Shown here piece by piece: positions 1 to 11,482 of a stretch of DNA of 64,000 nt; the first letter of the stretch is position 1, and the number at the start of each line of letters is the position of its first letter. Position numbers and translations under genes: made by a program. The notes under the pieces were generated by a model. It made no database searches, was not told the DNA's origin, and was given only the letters and a program-made list of their open reading frames with translations. This stretch comes from Diabrotica undecimpunctata (Eukaryota > Arthropoda > Insecta > Coleoptera > Chrysomelidae), in the NCBI RefSeq assembly GCF_040954645.1, contig NC_092807.1, positions 26,460,309 to 26,524,308 on the forward strand. The letters run 5' to 3'.

Positions 1-1716
1 ACTTTCGTTTCTTCCTAACTTCGATAACTGTGAATGGTGACCTGATATATCAGATATTAAAATCACGTTCATTGTCTCACAAAAGTGTGTTTATCTATAA
101 AATAAATATCATATTTACGGCATACCCGACGGTAATATATAACATCCGGTGATTTAAAAACGGCGAATTTTAGGAACGATGTAGTAAGTAGTACTGGTGG
201 CCTCTGTAGAGAGAAGGAGGTTAATATTTTCACAAAATCCAATTAATCTTGCCAAGTATCAGGATAGACTTTTTTGAGTGGCCAACTCTGTATACTTTTT
301 TGTAGTAATGTAATAATAAACTTATTATTTACTTACTCTTAACTTATCTAATATGCTTTACTATTATAGGTTACTGGACATCGAATATAACTTCACCATC
401 GTGCATCGTGCATCAGCTTTTGGTAAGTAGTTTTCATATTTAACACAAATTTGCTTAAAACCTTAAAAACATTTGAACATGATGTAACTGATAAATAGTG
501 TAAAATTTTAAAAAATTTAAGAAACTATTTCTGTCATAGAAAGATTTACTTAAAATAAAAAGTACCAGTTGGACTAGAATCATGAAAAAAAAATAAAATA
601 AAAACTTTATAATTGGACAAATCCAGAAAATGTATCAATTTTCAATGGATTTTGTTACAATGTGAAATGAAATTAATTTTAATAGATGAATATATTTATT
701 GTTTTATATTGTGACATCAGCAATCAGTGCTAAACTCCATTCGCTTAGCTCGGACAAATTTTGACAGATTCATTGTCGGAAACCTACAACACAACAATTC
801 CTACTTCTCAGTATTAATAGCTCAAGTATCCTGCTATTACAGACTTCTTTCTTTAAAAAAAGAAGAATTATTCTAAATAGTCGAAGTGTATACTAAACCC
901 ATCAAATTTTGGGTAGTATATATTTAAAAAATATATATTTAGTTGTTATAATTTAACATAACTATTTATTATATGGTGCAGATAAATAAATATTGATTGT
1001 CGGTAATTCGCAAAGTTCTATTTTATTTACTATTTAGTTTGTTTACTATTAGTATTGGCTATGAGTACGGGTGCTTGGTTGTATAGTAATTTCCAGCCAC
1101 TTTTAGTCTGTCAAAAAGTAACTAACTTCGCGAAAAAATAATTACTAAATTCACTAGACAGTTCGGACTGGGATTAGCGAACCGAGTTTATTTATAGTGT
1201 GACTGTCATCCAGATCAATATTCCAAATTTTCAAATTGTTATCGGACAAACTTTGTTTTCTTTGACGACAATGCAACCACTCAATAATCTGTCATTGCAT
1301 CCTTGTCCTTGTCTGTCCAACGAAGGATTCTTGATCTTTTGTAACATTGAATAATTCGACATCCTCATCGAACAAGGTTGTAACTCAGATTTAGCGATTT
1401 TACAGGAGAGGCAAAAAACGAAAAGATGTATTTTTAAAAATTTGTAGCGAAATGAGTAAACTCTTTTACACTAATGCGAGACGATATTTATAACATAATG
1501 AGGGATTACTTTGAGATTTATGTTTTGTAATTTTATTAACTATTGAAAATTTTGAGTTTGATTGAGATAAAACCTTAAGATTAAACATGACTCTTCGTAG
1601 AAAAAGGTCGTAACACGCTTAACAACCATTTTACACTCTCCGTGTTAATTATTTATTCCGTTTTACCATTAAAAAGTTATATGTTTTAAGTTATTGGCAA
1701 TGATAATAAGAAAAAA
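1..1716. other. AT-rich stretch without a recognisable gene
   Basis: I see no coding frame, RNA gene or terminal repeat that I can support here. A short block near 1351-1385 (core CATCGAACAAGGTTGTAAC) recurs in reverse orientation near 8208-8235, so at least part of the stretch is dispersed repeat. The rest may be decayed transposon or unique intergenic DNA. Confidence 0.5.
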
Positions 1717-2165
1717 CGGGTGTGGCAGTCCAGTGGGACTGCCGGTGGAAGTTACACTTCTATACACGTATTCGCCGTTAATTTATTTGGGAGTCAATCT
1801 GCACAATCATTACATATGTAATGCTATAGGTAAGACATAGCAGAAATAGAAACATAATTAATAACAACTTACTAACAATTAATAAACAACTTTTGCCTGT
1901 AATAAGTAAATGAAGGATTGAATCAATATTTTGATGAAAATGTATATTTTTATTTTCATATATGTATGAAAGGAGTTGAATGCAAAAATTTTTTTACACA
2001 TACTCTGCAGTAAAATTCATTGTTTATTTTGTTATTAATATAATAATACAATACAAATTAAAATTCAATATTCATAAGTATTTAAAAATGACAATAATAT
2101 ACATAACTTTTCTACTGACGCATATATGTTTTACCATTATACATTTACCATGTAATAATATTAAT

Positions 2166-2171
2166 AAAAAA
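2166..2171 (-). terminator. Pol III T-run terminator of tRNA-Asp
   Basis: Six consecutive T residues on the minus strand begin three bases after the discriminator base. This is the standard RNA polymerase III termination signal for tRNA genes. Confidence 0.8.
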
Positions 2172-2174
2172 GTC

Positions 2175-2246
2175 CTCCTCGACTGGGAATCGAACCCCGG
2201 TCTCCCGCGTGACAGGCGGGGATACTGACTACTATACTAGCGAGGA
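2175..2246 (-). tRNA. tRNA-Asp(GTC), somewhat diverged
   Basis: The 72-nt minus-strand sequence folds as a cloverleaf. The acceptor arm is TCCTCGC against TCGAGGA with discriminator G, the anticodon arm is CCCGC-CTGTCAC-GCGGG giving anticodon GTC, and the T loop is TTCGATT. No CCA is encoded, as expected for a eukaryote, and a T6 run follows immediately as a Pol III stop. Oddities are one mismatch at the base of the acceptor stem, one in the T stem, and AG where the D loop normally has the invariant GG. It could be a functional variant gene or a recent pseudogene; the T run favours a gene that was at least once transcribed. Confidence 0.85.
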
Positions 2247-2398
2247 CATGACACAAACGTATTTCAAAATTGATCGTTCTGAATTATACAATGATTTATT
2301 GAGATTATTATTTTGAAATACAAAAGACTAATATAAATATGAACATTTAATAAATAATACAAAACATATCACATAAATAATATTATTAATAAATATTT

Positions 2399-2401
<3 letters not shown>

Positions 2402-2433
<32 letters not shown>
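2402..2433. repeat. (TA)n microsatellite
   Basis: About 16 TA units inside the insert that splits the MITE copy. Confidence 0.95.
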
Positions 2434-2439
<6 letters not shown>

Positions 2440-2904
2440 TATGTATATATATCTTTATACAATATATATAATATTAAATTATATATACAAAAGGAACATT
2501 TTTATATTCGAGAGAGGAAGAGAGAGAAAATATATCTTCTGTCTCTCTCTTACTCATTATCTTACATATGTAATGATTTCACAGATTCACTCCCATACAA
2601 ATTTCCAACGTGGAGCGCGCGTATAGAAGTATAACTCGTATAACTTCAAAAATTAGTTTTTATGCTATATTTAAATAAAATATCAACTCTTAGTTTTCAC
2701 AATTTTAATTTGAATTTATAAATTTTATAAAAACAACAATATTCTACCACTACGAACAAAATAATTACTATGAACAAAATAAAATAATTATATAAAATGT
2801 ATATTCTGAGTCTGATGTTTGAATATTTTTAGGGTCACAAAATTTTTGGGTATGACATTTGACTTACAGAGGCTGTTTAAATCTTTTTATTTTTTTTTTT
2901 TGAT

Positions 2905-3624
2905 ATGACAAGAGAATTGGAATAAACGGGAGGTATATGTGTCAGGGTGATCTCATTCTTATCTTTTGTTAACTTCCTAGTAGAAAAACGTTGAGTTACA
3001 GGCATTTGTTCTAAATTAACGCAGTAATTATTATTTTCGAAAAGAACGTCATAATTAACGTGAATTATTTTCGCATTTTCATTGCGGATCTGTAAATATT
3101 TAATTTTAGACCATTTTACTTTATGGTTTTTAATACACAGTTTAAAATTAACATGGATTTCTTTAAATAGTTTAAAATTTATTATTTGTTTTTGATGTAT
3201 TTCTGTTATTTTATATGGCTTGCCTGATGCTTTGGTATATCGTATTATGGTTATCCATTGGTCTAAAATATATACGACTTGATGTTTTTTCCGTTTTCTA
3301 TCAGGGCATGCATTGAATCGACTTGTTTTGTAAATGCCCTACTTTAAAAAAATAGGTGTGTAATATTAATGTTAAACTTTTTCACCGCATAGGAGTACAT
3401 AGAAAAAACTATTCTATTTTTTTTTTGTCCTCCGCAACTATCCGAAAAAAAGAAAAAGTCTGTAAATCAATTTTTTACTTTTATCTCAATACTTAAATAT
3501 ACAGCACCACTAATTTCGTTAGCACCTTTCCGGCCAACAGTCTCATCCCAGACATAGCAGTGTCCTTCATTGAAAGTTTGTAAAACATGTCGGGCATGGA
3601 TCTTTCTTGGATTTAAAGAAATCT
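2905..3624 (-). pseudogene. Transposase-like protein, C-terminal half
   Basis: Reading the minus strand downward from 3624 gives NEFNIDFFKSKKDPCPTC, then CYVWDETVGRKGANEI, then FFSDSCGGQKKNRIVFSMY, then VKWSKIKYLQIRNENAK, across frame changes. These blocks match a widespread, poorly named metazoan transposon protein family with a cysteine pair after NTEFN and an acidic FFSD motif that I take as one catalytic Asp. The N-terminal half lies at 5697-6279; a LINE inserted between the two (3639-5694). It is decayed, with several frameshifts and stops. The family assignment rests on motif memory only; the element termini were not found. Confidence 0.6.
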
Positions 3625-3638
3625 ATGTTAAATTCATT

Positions 3639-5694
3639 AAATTCATGTCATTCAGAAACAAAAATATACGACAAGAAACAGAAAAAGAAATAAATGAAAA
3701 CCTCCGTTCAGTGCAGCAACAAATTAACGATACAAATAATGTTAACCAAAAATTAAAGTACATAAATACAGATATACAAACAGCGGGAAAGAAACATCTT
3801 ACAAAAACAACAACAAAGAATAAGGGGTGGATGACACAAGATATACTAGACTTGATGGAACAAAAAAGAAAGATGAAGAATTACCTAGACAAATACAAAG
3901 AAATAAATAAACACATAAAAAAGAGAATAAAAGAAGCCAAAGAGGCGTGGATTAAAGAACAGTGTAAAGAAATGGAAACCTATGAGAAAAAGTACGATGC
4001 GTTCAATATGCACAAAAAAGTAAAAGAGATGACAGGCAGCATAAAGAAATGCCAAATAGGTAATCTTAAAGACAAAGATGGAAATCTTATTGTAGATCTA
4101 GAGAATAAAATAAAAAGATGGACAAAATACCTGAATGAATTATTTGAAGACGATAGAAACAACTTAACTCAGATAATCAATGCAACTGGGCCAGACATAT
4201 TGAAAGAAAAAGTAGAATACGCAATAAGAAACGCTAAAAATGGAAAAGCAAATGGACCTGATAAAATTCCTACAGAACTGTTAAAGCTTTTAAATGATAA
4301 ATCCGTAACCATAATATTACATCTATTCAATACAATATACAGTACTGGTATAATACCTCAAGAATGGTTGCCGTCTACGTTTGTCACCATACCGAAGAAA
4401 ACTAAGGCAATGCAATGTTCAAATCATCGAACAATCTCCTTAATAAGTCATTTGCTTAAAATATTTCTTAGAGTCATCCACAACCGAACCTATCAAAAGT
4501 TAGATATCGATATTAACGATACACAGATGGGATTCAGAAAAGGATTAGGTACAAGAGAAGCTCTATTTGCCTTAAACGTCCTAACACAGAGATATCTAGA
4601 TGTTAACCAAGAGGTAAACGTCTGCTTTATAGACTTTGAAAAGGCCTTTGACAAAGTACGCCACAATAAACTCAAAGAAATCCTGGAGGGTAAAAACATC
4701 GACACAAGAGATACAAATAATATTAAATCTGTACTGGAATCAGCGAGCTAATATAAAAATAGAAGACCAAACATCGGACGAAATACAAATACGTAGAGGA
4801 GTGCGACAGGGTTGTATATTTTCACCGCTCTTGTTTAATATCTACAGCGAACAAATATGCCAAGAAGCTCTCTCACATGCAAACGAAGGGATAATAGTCA
4901 ATGGAGAAGTTATCAATAACATTCGATATGCTGACGATACTGTGATTATAGCATGAACAGCGAAAGATCTACAACATCTAGTTGAAAGTATGAATGAGAT
5001 ATGTAATAACTACGGCATAAGGATGAACGTCAAAAAAAAACCAAATATATGACCTTCAGTAAGAATCCAATACATCGCAATAAACGGTACCCAACTCAAA
5101 AAAGTAAGCGAATACAAATACTTGAAAACCCCCATCAATGAAACGGGTGACCAAAATCACGAGGTAAAAAGACGTATTGAAATTGCCAGGTCTACCTTTA
5201 TAAAAATGAAAAAAATATTTTGTAATCGTGATATTAGTATTCAGCTACAAACTAGAATATTAAAATGCTATGTATCCAGTACTTTGCTTTACGGTGTTAA
5301 GGCATGGACATTAAACAGAGGAATCTTAAAAATCTTGAAAGCTTTGAGATGTGGTGCTACCGCCGTATACTAAAAATAAGTTGTATGGATAAAATTACAA
5401 ATGAAGAGGTAATACGCAAAATAAATAACGATCCAGAAGTTATACTGAATATAAAAAAGAGAAAACTTGAATACTTAGGCCACCTGATTAGAGGACAAAA
5501 GTACTACAAAATATAATGCAAGGAAAAATTCAAGGACGCGGAAATCCAGGCCGTAGAAGAATGTCCTGGATGAGCAGTTAAGAGAGTGGTTTGGCTGTAC
5601 CACTAACGAATTATTCAAAACAGCAGTAAATAAAATTAGAATCGCCCCAATGATATCCAATCTCCGATAGGAGAGGCACCCAAAGAAGAAGAAG
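3639..5694 (+). mobile_element. LINE family A, copy 1, 5'-truncated, (GAA)n tail
   Basis: The insert is flanked by a perfect 14-bp direct repeat, ATGTTAAATTCATT, at 3625-3638 and 5695-5708. It ends in CAAAGAAGAAGAAG, a (GAA)n tail, and carries a degraded reverse-transcriptase reading frame on the plus strand. The apurinic-type endonuclease domain is missing, so the copy is 5'-truncated. It landed inside the transposase-like pseudogene that reads the other way. A second copy of the family lies at 38735-40965. Confidence 0.88.
3645..5580 (+). pseudogene. LINE reverse transcriptase, family A
   Basis: A lysine-rich linker (residues about 1-180 of the remnant) is followed by RT blocks. These are NGKANGPDKIPTELLKLL, a TIPKKTKAMQCSNHR block, GFRKGLGTREALFALNVL, FIDFEKAFDKVRH with the motif A Asp, RRGVRQGCIFSPLLFNIYSE, and NIRYADDTVIIA with the catalytic YADD box. 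After the RT come the thumb-like region and a C-terminal YRRILKIS...LGHLIRG block typical of insect LINE ORF2. Frame changes occur near 4720, 4960-5120 and 5340, and there is a stop after the YADD block. The ATG at 3645 is the first inside the insert; the open frame itself continues upstream into the target gene by chance. Confidence 0.82.
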
Positions 5695-5696
5695 AT

Positions 5697-6279
5697 GTTA
5701 AATTCATTGAAGAATCGATATTGTCTTTCGGTGGCTTGTATCTCTGATGCATATTCATTATCATGTAATCAGTCTTTATAAAGTTGATATAATTTGGGAA
5801 ACGTTACAGGTTCTTCAATTACGTGACAGGTACGAGCCTTTACGTATGTGACTCTACAACTGGTATCTGAGCAATATGTGTCCTCATACTTTCTTTAGTA
5901 ACCTCAGGTACTTTGTTCGGGCGGTTTTCGTGACGGCCTTGTTGATCGGCTAGTGAAATACAATCAGTTACTTTCATACCAATCTTTATATAAATAGTTC
6001 TTACATATCTGAATTTTATCACCGTTTACCATAAATGAATATTTATATGACCAGCGGCGCCTTGAAGTTGCAAGTGTTGAAAGTACTACTTTTTTTTAGG
6101 TAGTCTTTCTTGTAGTGTACTTGATGATCATGATTCCCAAGTGCCCAAAATTGTGAAAAAATCTGGGTTCCCATTTGTAAAGATAAGTTTTGAATACATT
6201 TTTTGGAACAGTTCTGTGTACACTTTTGTTTCATTTGACTTTCTCGGATTTGTTGACCTCGTTGATTCGTGAATGCCAA
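5697..6279 (-). pseudogene. Transposase-like protein, N-terminal half
   Basis: On the minus strand 6279-6043 reads a cysteine-rich segment (CTQNCSKKC) followed by IFSQFWALGNHDHQVHY. Next, 6022-5840 reads LADQQGRHENRPNKVPEV and IPVVESH. Then, in another frame, come EEPVTFPKLYQLYKD and QYRFFNEFN, ending at the LINE insertion. The order of blocks matches the N-terminal half of the same uncharacterised metazoan transposon family as 2905-3624, and the NEFN motif is split exactly at the LINE target duplication. At least two frameshifts separate the blocks. Function would be DNA transposition if the family reading is right. Confidence 0.6.
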
Positions 6280-6493
6280 TCCTAATTTTTTTCCTTTTAT
6301 TCAAGTTGCATTTTTAATGTTGGTATTGCGTGTCATCTTACGACCTTACGATCAGAAGTACATTTTCCCGGCATATCTCGTTTCTTTTTCTTATTCGAAT
6401 TTTGTTCTATATGATTAGCATTATATCTGGTTTGTATATTTAGCTTTGTTTCTGATTCAAACTCATTTATTTCTTGTAGATTCTTTTCTTTTG

Positions 6494-7115
6494 AAAATTA
6501 ATTAAAATCCTTTGTAAAAGGTATATATTTAAGAACCCAAACGGGCTGTGTTAGACAAAACGTTTTCGGAATCCATCATTCCATCATCAGTGTCTAGGAG
6601 TACATGAATGTAGCCACTAAATATATGAGTAAAAACCCGTTAACAAATAATTAGTTACATTTGTTTGACAGTATTTCTTATAAATTATTACGATGTTAAA
6701 GTTACCGTTGGATTAGGTAACATGGCGACATATGACTCCACGTTGAAGTTGCTAGTCCTGAGACGGTGTGTCTACGAGGACTTTATGGAAGCAACTGATG
6801 GAAGTATATGGAAGTTGCTTCCATAAAGTCCTCGTAGACACACCGTCTCAGGACTAGCAACTTCAACGTGGTGTCATATGTCGCCATGTTACCTAATCCA
6901 ACGGTAACTTTAACATCGTAATAATTTATAAGAAATACTGTCAAACAAATGTATCTAATTATTTGTTAACGGGTTTTTACCCATATATTTAGTGGCTACA
7001 TTCATGTACTCCTAGACACTGATGATGGAATGATGGATTCCGAAAACGTTTTGTCTAACACACCCCTTTTGGGTTTTTAAATATATACCTTTTACAAAGG
7101 ATTTTAATTAATTTT
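6494..7115. repeat. Near-perfect palindrome, 303-bp arms
   Basis: Left arm 6494-6796 and right arm 6813-7115 are reverse complements of equal length with only about six mismatches by eye, separated by a 16-bp spacer. Each arm contains a motif resembling a hammerhead ribozyme core, CTGATGAT-stem-CCGAAAAC-GTTTTGTC. The arms code for nothing recognisable. It could be an inverted dimer of a repeat related to Penelope-type elements or a foldback transposon; no target duplication is evident. Confidence 0.9.
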
Positions 7116-8719
7116 TAATATATGGTATACAGCCAACTACAGAAACGTAGATTCCTTGTGGATCTTTTCTTTTGGTCCATCCGAATAGCTACTACCTACA
7201 ACAAAATAATATTTTGTATATCTACGTCACAGAATAACAATAGAAACAGAAATTAACAATTCGTAACAAAATGAAATTATGGTCGTCTATTAACAAGAAA
7301 AAAGTAAAAAGCAATGAATATTCTAAAAATTGACATCTTACCTTCAGAACTGGAAAGTACATATTCGGACACATTAGCAGAGAAAAGGTCACTATGACCA
7401 CTAGACTCTATCACTACCTTTCGGGTCTAGAAATTTGCTACAATCAGGGCGTAACTTTCTTTTTTAAATTCGATGAAATCATTGCCATGTTAAATAAGTA
7501 TTTCATCGGATGATACATATAATGTATTTGCACATAAAGGGTTTTCTGTGGCATCAAAAGTTGTCCATCTCGCCAGAAAATAAATTTTGTTTCATATCTA
7601 TAATAAAATATAAACTACTTATTTTTACTTACAAAATTATTTTTTTTAAGATAAGTTCGCTTACCACGCCCACGTTCAACATCTGTTTTACTATTTTTTA
7701 AAGCTAATTCTAATATACACCTATTACAACTCATTTTGAAAATATATCTCGATATTGAAACACTTGTATAGTCAAAAATCAACTAAATTAAATAATGTAC
7801 AAGTTACATTCACGTTGGAGAGATAATATGGGATACGTAAATGGGATATACTGTGACTAGTCAAACACAAACAAAGCATATGTTATTCCCCGGTAAACTA
7901 TTCACACAAAAACATTGACTTAGGAGATACACCGACCACCGTATGTCTGATTACTTTATAAATTAAACACACGTGCACCAAAGCTATATTATTAATCGTC
8001 AAATATATAGAAACTAAAAATTTCACATAGGGAGTAACAGTGTTACTGCCTTTTTTACGCTAAACTGACACACGTAACTTAAGGTTCAAGTTTTTTCAAC
8101 AGAGTATTAGCAAAACTATTAAGAATTAAGTTATGTGGTTTATATTGACGTTTGCGCGATTTTTCACTGAATTCGCCTGTGTTGAAATGTAAAAATAGAT
8201 CTAACTTTTGTTACAACCTTGTTCGATGGGGGTGCCGAATTGGTATTTATTTGGTATATGAGTCCATTCACGAACTTTGCCTTGAAGAATGAATTCTACT
8301 ATTTTATATTAATTTCCGCTCAGTCCATTATGTCCCGACAATACATTTACACGGTTAAGATTTCTATTACTGTTTTTAGTTTAATTCTGCTAACATGAAG
8401 CAAAACTTCTGTTATTTTTGTACATCGTCATCAATAATGTTTTTCCATATGCTTGTTTTGGGATCCTTTTTCAATATCGCCTATAATTTTCTCGGTTTCA
8501 GTTCTTTGCAGCTCTACGTTAATAATTAACTGCAGCCGTTAATTACAAAAGAGTCACAGCCGCTCTGTTTCATTCTTTCGATCCTCTTTTAGCAATTTGA
8601 TCTGTTTTTTCTTTGCCTTCGATTCCCTACCGCTCTAGTTCTAAGACAAGCTTAATTTTTTTTTCGGTCTGCCAGTTTATTCAGTTCTCTGATGAAGTCC
8701 CACGTTAGTCCGGACGTTG
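7116..8719. other. Noncoding AT-rich stretch
   Basis: No supportable gene. A block around 8208-8235 matches 1351-1385 in reverse orientation. Short open frames here are lysine/isoleucine/phenylalanine-rich and have no recognisable motif. Confidence 0.45.
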
Positions 8720-8722
8720 AGA

Positions 8723-9482
8723 AAACTACCACTCTTGTCATCCCTTTAAATATAAATTAAACCTTATTAAAGCTTTAAGCTGCAGGCTAAATAGACTGAC
8801 ACATCCGATTAATCGAAGGGAATCCCTTCAATTACTTAAGAATATTCTGATTGAGAATTCCTATCCATCCTCCCTTATTAATAAATACCTTTTCGTTCAA
8901 AGCTATGGTTCTTCTTTAAATGACATACCCAATGGTGACCAACTTAGAATAATATCAAATAATTCAATTAACAACGCTGTTCTGCCTAATAATGTACTTG
9001 GGAATCCAACTACCCATTACTCATCGTTACCTTATTTTCCTCAAGTTACTGAGAAACTCGTTAAACTGTACAAACATAACAACGTACCGGTTAAAATTGC
9101 AATTAAGAATGCTAAGACTGTCAGGAATTTGTTTTCTAAAACTAAAACACCTCTGTCCCTTCTGGAACAAGTTAATGTAATATATCATATACCTTGTGCT
9201 AAGTGTGACTCATGTTACATCGGTCAGACAGGGAGATCACTGAGAGGACGTCTTACGACACACCGCAGTGATATTAATTTATCTAAGCACACTTGTGCTC
9301 TTGCCCTACATGCTATTAGCACTAAGCACGAAGTAAACTTTAATGAATTTAAAATTCTTGGCACTGAACGCAATCTCGTTAAAAGACAGTTTTTAGAAAT
9401 GTGTTCAATATTAAAACATCCAAATACCCTTAATAAGAGAAGACAAAAAGTAAACGCGGCCAAGACTCATATAGAGTTGTAG
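8723..9482 (+). pseudogene. Penelope-like element, C-terminal part with GIY-YIG endonuclease
   Basis: The plus-strand frame runs from about 8745 to the TAG at 9480. It starts with a segment matching the post-RT part of Penelope proteins (NYHSCHPFKYKLNLIKAL, then SYPSSLINKYLF). It then carries VIYHIPCAKCDSCYIGQTGR, the GIY-YIG nuclease signature with its CxxC insertion, followed by RGRLTTHRSDI. The frame is open for over 240 codons across this part, so decay is mild. The reverse-transcriptase domain is missing, consistent with 5' truncation on insertion. Penelope elements copy themselves through RNA and use this nuclease to nick the target. Confidence 0.82.
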
Positions 9483-9714
9483 AGCCAAATTATAATGATG
9501 ATGATAAATTTATGCACTTTTGATTACTGTTAAAAAATTATTTATTTTCAAAATTGTACAAAGCTTAATTACTTGAAAAATATAAAATAATTTAATTACA
9601 AAGTGAAACGAATTGATCAAAATATAAAAAAAGAGTTTCGTTGGAATTTGCTGACTTTAGATTCCTATAGTTCAACGTTCAATGGCTGTTAGTCTGGGTG
9701 CTTTCGAAGCATGG
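9483..9714. other. Probable 3' region of the Penelope fragment
   Basis: AT-rich sequence directly after the Penelope stop codon; no motif beyond A/T runs. Probably its 3' untranslated region. Confidence 0.35.
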
Positions 9715-10160
9715 CTCTCAGCATCATATCTTATTTGGAATTGTGTACTCCACTTTTTCTATGAGTCTAAGGCATGCTGTATTAATTGAGTTTTCTACTT
9801 TACAGGCATGTTGTTTTTGATGTATTGGATTTTGTACCAATGTTTCATTTCTGATATATCTATCGAGCAGTTTTTTTAATGTCTTCTTTAAGAATGACAT
9901 TCGACATATTGGTCTCAGAGACTTTTCCCGTCCTCTTGCCCTCGGTTTAGGAATAAAAGAGATTCTAATTACCCAAAAAGCTTTAGGTATGCATCCGAAG
10001 CCTGCGCTTTTTCTAAATATATTGCATATTCTGCAGTATAAAACTTCCAGTCCCTTTTGTAATGACAATGGAGGTGCAGCGTTTTTGATGCTGCAGAAAA
10101 GTGCACTCTGAAAAACTCTTCAGTCGTGTCGCTTGCTGTATTAGTATACATACTCGGCCT
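9715..10160 (-). pseudogene. Jockey-like LINE reverse transcriptase fragment
   Basis: The minus strand reads LSLQKGLEVLYCRICNIFRKS, then IPKAFWVIRISFIPKPRARG and LRPICRMSFLKKTLKKLLDRY, then QKQHACKVENSINTACLRL. These are the successive N-terminal RT blocks of Jockey-type LINEs, where the usual text is PKAW..V.VVFIPKPG...RPI.L.SF.LK..E...D. A frame shift separates 10068-10151, which reads TTEEFFRVHF. Motif A and the YADD box are absent, so the fragment is truncated at both ends. Confidence 0.7.
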
Positions 10161-11001
10161 TATAATTTAGGAGTACATGCGTAGTAGGAGTAGTAGCGTG
10201 CATATTGTAGATTAGAACGTTTATTTTCTGACCTTGGCTTTATCACTTTGAAGCTTCAAACTTTTACGAGCAAATTCGTAGTCATTTTACAACTTTTCTT
10301 TTAAATTTTCAATGTCATCTTTAATATTTATGAAGCACTTCTTCTTTTTCGTTTAGGGACATTTTCTATGTGGGATAAATACAGAACTTTCGCATTGATC
10401 ACAGACCACTAATAAGGTAGGTGATCTGTGGCATTGATATTGACCAACAATATCCTTTGTAAAAGGATATTGTTATATCCTTTTATATAGAATATATATT
10501 CTATATTTTAAAATATTATAATTCTATTTGTGTACGTAATAGTAATATAGTTTAACTAATCTCTTATTTAAATCTGTTTGTTATTTTACGTGGAAGTTTA
10601 TTTTGCCCGAAAACACGAATGGTAATCCGAAATTATATTATCACAAATAATATATAGGAACTAGCGGTATTCCATTTAATATAGGAAATATTCGAACTTT
10701 ATAATCTGAATATGTATGAATCTTTAGTAAATATAAATTGACATTAATTTTGCTTCAACTAGATTTATTACAAAATCGATTTAAGTTACTTTAAAATGTT
10801 TATTACTGTTTGCCATATAAATAGCTGGAAATCACAGTATCCTTGAGCAATTCTAGTTTATCGGTGAATTATAAGTAAGCATCTAGGGTAGCAACTCAAA
10901 GGGGTAGTTAACAGAAATAAGTATACACTATAGGTTAATTACTTTAGTTTATTAAACGTAAACTCAAGTCTATTTAATATAAACTCAAGAAAATTAGGAT
11001 A
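10161..11001. other. Noncoding AT-rich stretch
   Basis: No gene or clear repeat boundary seen. It leads into a long (TA)n tract. A local duplication, AATATCCTTTGTAAAAGGATATTG, makes a small hairpin near 10448-10472. Confidence 0.4.
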
Positions 11002-11400
<399 letters not shown>

Positions 11401-11407
11401 AAATTGA

Positions 11408-11412
11408 TATAT

Positions 11413-11478
<66 letters not shown>
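11408..11478. repeat. (TA)n microsatellite, left insertion site of the LTR array
   Basis: About 35 TA units directly abutting the TG of the first LTR; matching TA sequence continues on the far side of the array at 19941. The array therefore appears to have inserted into a (TA)n tract, which hides its target duplication. Confidence 0.9.

Positions 11479-11482
<4 letters not shown>

Larger units (their letters stand above)
1861..2483. other. Insert inside the MITE carrying tRNA-Asp
   Basis: This segment is absent from the second copy of the MITE at 44667-44993. It contains a minus-strand tRNA-Asp and a (TA)16 tract and is otherwise very AT-rich. I could not find clean target-site duplications at its edges, so the mechanism of gain is unknown, and the boundaries are approximate. 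Confidence 0.5.
1717..2650. mobile_element. MITE-like element, copy 1, expanded by an insert
   Basis: Both ends match, in reverse orientation, a compact element at 44667-44993. The ends are imperfect terminal inverted repeats of roughly 75 bp containing TATAGAAGTATAAC-type ends and an internal CATTACATATGTAATG palindrome. The outer edge carries a hairpin, GGCAGTCC-AGTG-GGACTGCC, at 1724-1743. No protein is encoded. Relative to the other copy, about 620 bp of unrelated sequence sits in the middle (about 1861-2483). Family is unknown; a nonautonomous DNA transposon is the simplest reading. Confidence 0.6.

Noticed and set aside
1980..2228. 82-codon plus-strand frame ending WESNPGLPRDRRGY
   Set aside because: Its end is the complement of the tRNA-Asp gene; the rest is AT-rich noise.
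3570..3644. An upstream start codon for the LINE A frame
   Set aside because: These bases lie outside the insertion, in the target pseudogene, and are open only by chance.
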